NCBI RefSeq assembly: GCF_949628215.1 | Contig: NW_027441371.1 | Coordinates: 186,001-250,000, forward strand | DNA: 64,000 bases | Direction of reading: 5' to 3' | Source of the DNA: Phalacrocorax aristotelis | Taxonomy: Eukaryota > Chordata > Aves > Suliformes > Phalacrocoracidae | In this document: in pieces, positions 55,645-64,000 of the stretch | How positions within the stretch are numbered: position 1 is the stretch's first letter | Layout of the letters: every line of letters begins with the position of its first letter | The notes under the pieces: generated by a model | Database searches by the model: none | The model's input: only the letters and a program-made list of their open reading frames with translations | Told to the model about the DNA's origin: nothing | Program-made: the position numbers and the translations under genes

Positions 55645-55774
55645 GTAAGAGGCTGTTCCCTGGGGAGCCGGCGCAGGGGGAGCGGAGGTACGCACGGGCA
55701 CTTGTCGGTGCCCCTGGCCGGTAAAGGGAAGGTTAAATTGTTAGAGTGCAAATAAATACATTTTATTTAGGGAG

Positions 55775-58700
55775 GAGTCGTGACTAAATTTAATCGCACC
55801 TATTACTGAGCAAACCAGGCAGTCATTATTCCTAATCTGTAATTAAAAAAAAAATAAAGGCAGTCCTTTTTTATGCCATAAACAGAGTTGCGAGTCATTA
55901 ATAGCTCAATCTAAATACAGCCGTTATTACATCAACTGCAGGCATTAATGACTCCTGATCAGAAACAAAATAAGGACAGTTTTAGAATCTACAATGAAAA
56001 TTGAACTGGAAAGCTAAATTGGGAGTGGGTAATACTGAAATTGTAACAGGGCTGTTAGAAAGTTCAGAGGCAGCGACAGCTCCTGCTTCCAACCCAAGCA
56101 GTAAACGAAGCTTTAGATTCTTAAATGAACAGAAATAAAGGTGAGCTGTTAAACAGTGGCTGGGTTCAAGCGTAGGCATTAAGAAAATTTGCAGGTGCGG
56201 GTGATTCCTGAGCAGAACTAACAATTCCAGAAGATTTAGATTTAAAATGACAAAGCTAATGGAGTGCCACAACCGCCCGGATGTAACTGCAGCCGCTTTG
56301 GGGGAATGCCCCAGCCCTCCCCAACCACCGCTATTAATTACTGCCAAGGAGAGCGAAAGTGAAAGTAGAAGCAGTGCAGGTGAAATGCGAGCAGTACGCT
56401 TTTCCTAAGTCATCTCTTCGTGTCAGGAGAGGAAAGAAAATGGAAAGAAGATGTTTGCAGGGGGTCTGTGCTGGGTTGCCTGCGCGTCTCTTCCGTGCGT
56501 CCTTGAGGAGACATTTAGCTCCTGTTGGGCGCTCGCAGGTGGAGACAGGGCGAGCTGGAGGCGGGATCGGTGCCGGCCCTGAAAAAGGGATGGGCAACGA
56601 GCTGAGAGAAGAGGGGGCAAGGGCTGAAAAAGGGTCTCCAGTTCTGCAGGGAAGGCAGCGGGATGTGACTCGGCAACCGCTCTGAGGAGTGCAGGGTCAT
56701 TCGCTGCGATGAAGTCAGGGTCTGCGGCTGGCCCGGAGAGGCAGCAGAAATCCCAAACTCTTTGCAGGGGTACCGGCCAGATTAGGGCAACACCTGAACA
56801 GTAAAACCATTTAGGGGAAGCAGAGCTGGGCTGCACCGCGTGGCCAACCTCCCTCTTCTCCGTGAGTCCCAAAGGGGCAGCTCCAAGAATGTGCTGAGAA
56901 TTCATCCCTTGCGCTAAAAATGAGACGTAAGTAGCACCCACCCGTGAATTTTATTTTCTCTCTCGCTCTGCGGCTCCTGCCTGCTTGTCTCTCCTCAGTG
57001 CTCACCTGCACCCGTGCTCGGATGGGGCAGCTGAGGGAAGGTGCTGCCATCTCCCCAGCCCCGGCGGACCGCCCCTCAGCTGTGTCCTCTGTCAGGGAGC
57101 GTCGTCATCTCTCCTGCCTCCCAGAGCGTGTCCTGTAGTGGCAGACGCGCGGGCTTTTCCCTGCACGCGCATACGGGAAGGGAAGCACAGTGAGAGCTGG
57201 GCTTGTCAAAGAGTAACGGGGGTGGTGGGAAGCGTAGCTAGAACCGGAGAGCTACAGCGCAAAAGCAAAGCAGACGGGACACAAAAGTAAAATGGTGCAC
57301 AGGAATGCTGAGGCGAGAACTCCCGCAGCACACAGGAAATCAGTGTCGGAATCTATTTTCTTCTGACTGCCAAATTAAAAATAATGGCACGCTTTGCAAC
57401 GCTAAGCTCGCTCTGATCGTCTGAACTGTTTCTTTCCAACTCCCCACCGCCCCCAGCACACCGTTCAGCCTCCTCAGCCTGAAATGCCTTGTTTTCCTTC
57501 TTTTTTTTTTTTTTTTTTTTATGACAGGGCAACTTCTGTTCCCGAGGTGGTGCCCACAGTACAGCTATCTCTTCGAAGGCAGTTTGGTTTAGGTCAGAGA
57601 ATGTTTAGCCTGGACTGAATCAGCCTCTGTTTCTATTTCTGGAAATCATCGGTCCTGTGCATAAAGCCCGGAAAAAAGGAAATATGAACCAAAGGACGTG
57701 GGGCCTGCAGGGGTAGGAAAATATTTGAGAAGAGGTTCAGTGGGGAAATGATTGTTTGTCTGTGGGGCGTCCAGGCAAGCAACCCAGCTGCTAGAAAGCG
57801 GCGCTGTCCCCAGGATGGCCTCGGCGGTCCCGTCGGAGTCGGGGGAACAAGGACAAGGCAGGGTGAAGCATCTGACCTGCCGTGTGGAACGTGACTGTAC
57901 AAAGCACGTGTGATGCACTGCAAGTTCATTTGTTTAAACTGTGAGTTAAAGAAGGTGTGCAGTTGCTTTGTAAACAGCCGACGCTCTAAAGCTACACCCG
58001 TCTAACTGCTAGCTGTATTAAATCTATCGTATTGCTGTTTCTGCATTAAAAAAAGTAACAAACCAACACACCTATGTAAGCACGTCTAAGTACAATGGAA
58101 AAGCACTGTTTAACGCGTGGCATGTGTGGGTTGTTTTTTTGGGGTGGGAGGGTGGGGTGTATGACAAAAACCTGCGAGAGACACACGCGCATACGCACAT
58201 GTCATGTTTAGCGCTCACCTAAACCCAAAAAAGAAAATCCACTCTTTATTTTGCAGCATTAGCATTAGCTTCCAGCGCACAGCCTGAGCGCGTACCTCTG
58301 CTCTCACCATCTGCTCCCTCTTCAACCGTGTGTGGCTGTCATCATCAGCTTGCACAGGCTTTCCTCGTGCAAGTTTCCGCGACAGCTTACGAGAAGGCAG
58401 GGAAACAAACCCAGCAAGACACGTAGTGCCTTCCTCTATGGGCTCCGTCCAGCCTTTGTTAAAATGAGCAGAAAAGAAATCTGCTGCTGCCTTTACCCTG
58501 ACTCGCTCTTACAGAGAGCATCTGACTTGACCCGCAGCAAAGCGATGCCCCAGGCAGCAGCACGTATTGGCGCGCACCGCGGTTTCACCCACCTGTTTTA
58601 CTGCGCCGGTCCTTTCCCACGGCCGATGCCGCAGATGTGGCGCGCCCCACCCCCAAACCTCTTTACGAGGGTTCCCTGGGCTCTGCAAGTCGCCTGCTGG

Positions 58701-59873
58701 ACGTGTTGCTGATTCAGGCACGGGCAAAGTCAGCTTCTTCGCTGGCCTCGGGCCAGGGCAGCCACGTACTCGAGGGAAACTGAGAATATCTCCAGCGAGA
58801 TCTCACCGGGAGGCTGGGACCTCGTCAGTAGGGGAGAAAGCCAAGCGACTGACACTGAAAGGGAGCTCTTTGCTAGGCTGTAGATCGTAAAGTTAACAAA
58901 GAAAACAAACCTGCCTTTTTAAAAATGCCCTCTTTTGAGTCTGCCACGTTTGATACAGATTTTTAAAATTGCAGGGTATATCTCCTACAGGCCTCATGCA
59001 AAGGGAAGTGAGTACTTCTGGCTCTCAGGACAAGGGGGTCCCTCAGGAGCCCAGGCGCTCACGCCAGCCGGCATCTGGCACAGCACAGGGCAGGAGCTTT
59101 GGCAGTAGTACGTGAGCTGAGAATGAGAGTCAGGCAGCACTGCACGCTTCTCCTGTGAGCCGCCGAGGCTCGCGCGCTGTACCTTCCACAAATAAAAGGC
59201 CAGAAGAGTCAGCATTTCTGCTAGTTCCAGCCTCATCCGTACCCTCGTTAGTGTAACTGTAAGCGAGCGTCCCGTAGCGACTGGGAGCGTGGCAGCTGGG
59301 CTTCCTGCGCTGCCTTAGGTTGTGCCCTTGGAGAGACCCTTCTCCGAGCCCCGGGCTGGGTGGGCTGCGGTGCCGTTCAACGCTGAATAGGCACGAAGGC
59401 CTATAAACAAAATGTATTTATATTGCACCCATACCCGGCAGCCAACCGCCGCTTTATTTACGTATTCTGCACCTCCTGCCGACGCTTTTAAACTTAGCCG
59501 ATATTGCCGCAGTTTTCTCTGACGGGGCAGGGGACTGCCACGCAGCAGGGGGAGTTTCTGGGTGCCTCCCACGGACACAGACGTCCTCAGCTGGGTAGGG
59601 ACAGGGTGAGAGCTGGAACAACTCTGCTGACATGTAAGGGCCGTCCCAGGGCAAGGCTCCTCGGTCTGGGGGCTGAAAGGCGAGCCGCGCTGGGTGGTTG
59701 GTGTGGGAGTTGTGGAGCAAGTAGGGGAAAAAAAAAACAACAAGAAAAAACCATCCAAATGTTTCACAGCAGGTAGAAAGCTTGGCAGAAAGCAAACTGA
59801 ATGCTGTAAAGACAAAAGCCGAAAGCCGGCTATGGACTGTACGAAAAGAGTCAGTGCCACGGAAAGAGGTTAT
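55775..59873. other. AT-richer stretch, unit 2
   Basis: Counterpart of 23,300-27,400 with about eight visible substitutions and a T run a few bases shorter. The G-quadruplex motif is at 58,141-58,157. Confidence 0.5.
58141..58157 (+). other. Short-loop G-quadruplex motif, unit 2
   Basis: Identical counterpart of 25,668-25,684. Confidence 0.6.
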
Positions 59874-59892
59874 TTCTTCAACTGACCATAGG

Positions 59893-61002
59893 AGGCTTTT
59901 TGTGAGATAACACAACACCTCTTCTTTCTGCTACAGCGCGGCACCGCAGCAGTAATGGGCCAGAGCGTGCGAGCGCCTTTGGCAGGATCGGTAACGGCCG
60001 GGGCACGGCCGACCGGCCAGCCCACCTTCCGCACAAGGAAAACACCATTCCCCTGGAACGCCACGCAGACCCAGGACGGGTAAGGCGGAGGCCGAGCCCA
60101 GGCGCCCCCATTGCCAAGGACCACCTTGGCCTTGCAGCGTCTCACGCTTCGGGGTGTTCTGCTGGCCGTGGCTAAGCTCAGGCCCCTCTGCTCGTGGCTG
60201 CCCCCGGTCCCCCGGCGCCGGTCGGGCCCCAGCCCCCAGCGCGGTGCGGCGCAGGGCAGTGACCCAGCAGGGCGGCCCCACGGGCCCCAGCCCCCCCCCC
60301 CCCCCCCGCCGTGCCTGCGGCCAGGGCCCCGCGGCCGCCGGCCCCTTCCTCCTCTGCCCGCTCCCGTCGCGGACGGCTCGGTATGTGTCACGAGGGGCAG
60401 CCCCGTTGAGCAGCTCTCGGAGGGCGCGCGGCTCTGCCCGGCCGTGACCGGGGCCCGCAGGGGTTTCCCGCTCGCTCGCTCGCCCCGAAAGGAGCTGGCC
60501 CCGAGCCGGCGCGTCCCCCCCCGCCCGGCCCTCGGCGCCCTCGCGAGCTGAGCGCGGCCCGGCCAGCAGGGGGCGCTGGCGCTCAACGGCTGGGCGCGGG
60601 GGCGGTCCGGCGCGGGGGAGGGGCCGGTGGGGGCCGGTCCTTCCGGCCGCCCTCTAAGGGCCGCCCCGCGGGGCTCCGGCTTCCGGTGGCGCAGCGCGGC
60701 GGAGCGGAGGTGGGAGCGGTGCGTGGGGCGGCTGCGCCGCGAGGTGTCTCTTTGCGGTGCCGGGGCCCCTCTGCGGCCCGGCGTGGGAAGCCCGTGGCCG
60801 GCGGAGACTGCTCGGAGCTGGGCGGGGAGCGCCGCGGCAGTCCGACCGCAGGCAGCCATCCCCTGCGGTGGCCGCCAGCTCCTCAGGACTCCTGGAGGCC
60901 TGGCAGCGCCCGACCCTCGCCTGCGGCAGCCGCCTGGGAGAGCAGCGCGGCCGTGGCCAGGGGCCGGAGAGCGCTGGTGAATGAGTTCGGGCAGCGGTGG
61001 AG
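59893..61002. promoter_or_regulatory. CpG island C, unit 2
   Basis: Counterpart of 27,420-28,530 with a few single-base indels in homopolymers. The CTCF and ETS motifs are unchanged. Confidence 0.5.
60563..60579 (+). promoter_or_regulatory. Consensus CTCF site, unit 2
   Basis: Identical counterpart in the same orientation, so CTCF motifs would point the same way in every unit. Confidence 0.75.
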
Positions 61003-61993
61003 GCTCCGTGCCGGGCCCGGGCCCGGGCCGGGGTGGGGGGGGGGGGCGGCTCCGTGCCGGGCCCGGGCCCGGGCCGGGCCGGGGTGGGGGCGGCTCCGTG
61101 CCGGGCCCGGGCCCGGGCCGGGCCGGGGTGGGGGCGGCTCCGTGCCGGGCCCGGGCCCGGGCCGGGCCGGGGTGGGGGCGGCTCCGTGCCGGGCCCGGGC
61201 CCGGGCCGGGCCGGGGTGGGGGCGGCTCCGTGCCGGGCCCGGGCCCGGGCCGGGCCGGGGTGGGGCGGCTGCGTGCCGGGCCCGGGCCCGGGCCGGGGTG
61301 GGGGGGGGGCGGCTGCGTGCCGGGCCCGGGCCCGGGCCGGGGTGGGGGGGGGGCGGCTGCGTGCCGGGCCCGGGCCCGGGCCGGGGTGGGGGGGGGGCGG
61401 CTCCGTGCCGGGCCCGGGCCCGGGCCGGGGTGGGGGGGGGGCGGCTCCGTGCCGGGCCCGGGCCCGGGCCGGGGTGGGGGGGGGCGGCTCCGTGCCGGGC
61501 CCGGGCCGGGGTGGGGGGGGGGCGGCTCCGTGCCGGGCCCGGGCCCGGGCCGGGGTGGGGGGGGGGCGGCTCCGTGCCGGGCCCGGGCCCGGGCCGGGGT
61601 GGGGGGGGGCGGCTCCGTGCCGGGCCCGGGCCGGGGTGGGGGGGGGGCGGCTCCGTGCCGGGCCCGGGCCGGGGTGGGGGGGGGGGGGCGCCGTGCCGGG
61701 CCCGGGCCGGGGTGGGGGTGGGCGGCTCCGGGCCCGGGGTGGGGGGGGGGGGCGGCGGCTCCGGGCGCGGGCCCGGGCCGGGGGGGGGGGGGGGGGGGGG
61801 CGGCTCCGTGCCGGGCCCGGGCCCGGGCCCGGGTGGGTGGGGGGGGCGGCTCCGTCCCGGGCCCGGGCCCGGGGTGGGTGGGGGGGGCGGCTCCGTGCCG
61901 GGCCCGGGCCCGGGTGGGGGGGGGGGGCGGCTCCGTGCGGGCCCGGGCCCGGGCCCGGGCGGGGGTGGGGGCTCCGTGCCGGGCCTGGGCCCC
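61003..61993. repeat. G-rich GGGCCC minisatellite, unit 2 (shorter, different variants)
   Basis: About 20 monomers. None is of the CTCCCTGCC class that dominates unit 1, and none has the GACCCCGCGGT class. Here CTCCGTGCC types prevail, with three CTGCGTGCC types (61,267-61,370) and longer G runs at the right end. Confidence 0.95.
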
Positions 61994-61997
61994 GCAG

Positions 61998-62098
61998 AGA
62001 AGCCCTGGTCGGGCATCGTTCGCTTTTGCACAATGTAGGGCTTTACCCGTATATTTTCTGTGTACTGTGTTTTGGGCCACCTGAAACCCTTTGGCCGG
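61998..62098 (+). other. Predicted exon, unit 2 counterpart of 30,517-30,617
   Basis: Counterpart with two substitutions in the body and unchanged splice dinucleotides. Confidence 0.3.
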
Positions 62099-62506
62099 GT
62101 AGGTTTGGTGCGGGGAGATGGCAGGTCCGGAGCCTGAAAGATCTCGGGTGGGGGGCGGGGGAGGTATTTTTGCCTTAAAACTCTGAGCCCACCTCGTGTG
62201 TCATGTCGTGTTATCACGTCGTGAGTCTGGTGACTGTGGCAAATGGCTCAGTTGGGCGTTTTCTGATAAATAACTTCTGAACGTGTGCGTGTGTAGGCAC
62301 GGGGAGATTTGTGCAGGGTGACAGAGCCCCTTGTGCTTCTGTGCTAATGTCTACCTGTTCTAGACCTCCAGTGTTGGAAAGCCTTTGTTTAGTGCCTAGT
62401 TGTGCCTGCGTAACAAATGTTTTAGCTGCTGATGGGTTATACCTCTGCTGTGAACTTTTTCCTGGGTGGCTTGATTGTTTCTGGTTGTCCGTGTAAATCT
62501 AGGCAG

Positions 62507-62575
62507 CTATTTTCTGCCCGGTGGTGAAGCCTATCGCTTTGGATAACAAAGGGCAGGAGAGCAATGAAGAAAAAG
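62507..62575 (+). other. Predicted exon, unit 2 counterpart of 31,026-31,094
   Basis: Counterpart with two substitutions (62,507 region and 62,566 region). Confidence 0.3.
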
Positions 62576-62819
62576 GTGATTCGTCTGCTGCAGCTCCTTG
62601 GAAACGATTCGTTCCTTATTTTCTGCCGTTGGGGAGGTGGTGTGCTTTCCAGATAATGCAGCCTCTCCTGTGCCTGTCCACGCCGTGCATTTTTGTCCTG
62701 CCCTTGCTTGAAAAGGCTCTCCTTGCCTTCTTCCTCTCTGCTGCAGTTGGCTTAATCTCTCGCTGCTGCTGCTGCTGGAAGAGGGATAAAGGGAGTGTTG
62801 TCGATCGGGTTGTTAAAAG

Positions 62820-63950
62820 CTTTTTCGCGGGCTGTAACGCGCGGGAAGGGGTGGGCGGGGGGGGGGCGACTCAGTACGGGGGAGGGGGAGGATCAGGCTG
62901 CGGGGAAAATGGGAAACCAACATCACCCTTCCCTCCTACGGCGCAGCCCGGCTGCACGGCTCCCCGGGGATGCCCCTGCCCCGCGGGTGTACCGTGTGTG
63001 CGCCCCCCGCGTGGGGCGGGGGGGGACGACACACCCCCACACAGTCGGCGGCACTGGGGCAACCCCTGCCCCAGGGCTCCGCGCTCGTACCCGGCTCTCC
63101 CCGCTCCGGCACGGCACGGGGCTGGACGCACCGAGGAGACCCCGGGGCGGCTTCTCGCGGCTGGGCGAGAACAGGGCCTGGCCCCGAGCAGCCGAGCGGG
63201 CACCGCCGGTAGCTCGGAGGAGCGGGGCCGGCTCGGCTCGAGGCGTCAGAGCGAAAAGGGACGGGAACCGTCCCGGAGCGTTGGGGGGCAGCGGATGGTC
63301 CGGTGGCCGGGTTCGGCTCCGTGCCGGGCCGTGGGGCAGCCGGAGCCGCGCCGGGGGGCAGGTGAGGAGCCGCGTGGCCGGGCGCGCTGTGGGTCGGCGG
63401 GTTTCGGCTGTGGGGTCTCCCGGTCCGCGGAGTCCCCGGGGGGGGGTTGCGGGCAGCAGTGGCCCCGGGCCGAGCGCTTTCGTGGGTCGGTGGTTGTGTT
63501 TTGGGGCCGAGCCCGTGCCCGGCCGTGGGGAAGTAGGGGCAGCCCCACCCGGCTCTCGGCTGCTCCTCGTCGGGGTCGGGCGGCGGCGGCGACCCCGGCG
63601 GGGGCTCCTGTGGTGCCGGGCGGGTCCCCCCTTGCCCGCGAGGCAGGCAAGGACCCTGGCTGCTGCCGCCGCGGTTTGCTGGAGGCGGGCTGGGCCCGGC
63701 CCCCTGTGGGGTTGGGGTGCGGGCCCGGCGCTGCCGGGGAAACGCGGCCTGCGAGAGCAGGAAGAAAGCGCTGCCGGGCCGGCGCTGGGCTGCCCCGCCG
63801 GGGTGCGGGGCCGGGCCCGCGCAGTTCAGTTCCCAAGGCCTCCCCGACAGTGCGCGCGTGGGCCGTGGGGGTGCAGGGCTGTGGGGTGGCTGCGCTCTCC
63901 GCGCCCCTGAGCGTTGCCCGTGGGGACTGCGGAGGGGGCCGGGACGCAGC
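62820..63950 (+). promoter_or_regulatory. CpG island D, unit 2
   Basis: Counterpart of 31,340-32,470. The donor begins at 63,362 and the ATG is at 63,295. One GGC triplet is added at about 63,585, and a few substitutions are present. Downstream sequence leaves the window. Confidence 0.55.
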
Positions 63951-64000
63951 CAGGCTCAGCTGGTTTGGTCCCTGAACGGGGAGAGCACAGCTCTTCTGTT

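Larger units (their letters stand above)
33984..64000. repeat. Macrosatellite unit 2 (incomplete at window end)
   Basis: Second tandem copy, cut by the window end at a point matching roughly unit-1 position 32,517, so about 1.5 kb is missing. It is shorter than unit 1 by about 1.5 kb in the NRF1-site array and about 1.0 kb in the G-rich minisatellite. Scattered substitutions appear only after about 45,571 (unit-1 11,588). Examples are a change beside the splice donor at 48,528, a missing G in the run near 50,725, several changes between 57,750 and 59,150, and four in 62,500-62,810. Confidence 0.97.

Overview
The window is vertebrate nuclear DNA, most likely avian and perhaps galliform. The clues are CpG-island promoters, GT-AG splice-site pairs, AATAAA signals, vertebrate transcription-factor motifs (CTCF, NRF1, ZNF143-type, CRE, ETS), long G-rich minisatellites of the kind common in bird genomes, and a solo retroviral-type LTR. 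The species call is inference. I recognise no protein-coding gene, rRNA, tRNA or CRISPR. Most long open frames here are composition effects: stop-poor GC-rich or pyrimidine-rich DNA, many opening at non-ATG codons.

The dominant fact is that the window is almost two copies of one large tandem unit. Position 1 recurs at 33,984. Unit 1 is 1-33,983; unit 2 is 33,984 to beyond 64,000 and would be about 31.5 kb long. Outside two internal arrays the units look about 99.9% identical, and over the first ~11.6 kb I found no difference. The ~2.5 kb length difference comes almost wholly from two arrays: a ~76-bp NRF1-site array (about 2.9 versus 1.4 kb) and a ~46-bp G-rich minisatellite (about 2.0 versus 1.0 kb). 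This is a macrosatellite, and both window ends lie inside it.

Layout of one unit, in unit-1 coordinates: exon-like segments in duplicated blocks (1-2,280); a degenerate pyrimidine-rich array split by an antisense solo LTR (2,290-4,900; LTR 2,614-3,170); CpG island A with three 62-bp ZNF143-type repeats (5,430-6,476); a mosaic of duplicated exon blocks (6,484-7,830); a long sparse stretch with scattered exon candidates (7,900-12,700); two more copies of the exon cassette (12,700-14,290); further exon candidates and a possible terminal exon with poly(A) signals (14,489-16,915); an AT-rich degenerate repeat (17,050-17,760); a diverged duplicate of 760-1,480 (17,830-19,280); the NRF1-site array (19,385-22,290); CpG island B with a full CRE (22,310-22,830); an AT-richer stretch with little in it (23,300-27,400); CpG island C with a consensus CTCF site (27,420-28,530); the G-rich minisatellite (28,531-30,512); two exon candidates; CpG island D with a candidate first exon ending at 31,881; and a quiet stretch up to the unit junction.

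Nearly all convincing splice-like pairs are on the + strand, and island D sits upstream of the first exon candidate of the next unit. The simplest reading is a tandem array of multi-promoter, multi-exon, probably non-coding transcription units whose RNAs can cross unit junctions. Each unit carries its own CTCF site and NRF1/CRE/ZNF143 promoter motifs. This resembles CTCF-bearing macrosatellites such as human DXZ4, but the unit is about ten times longer. All exon calls rest on sequence signals only.
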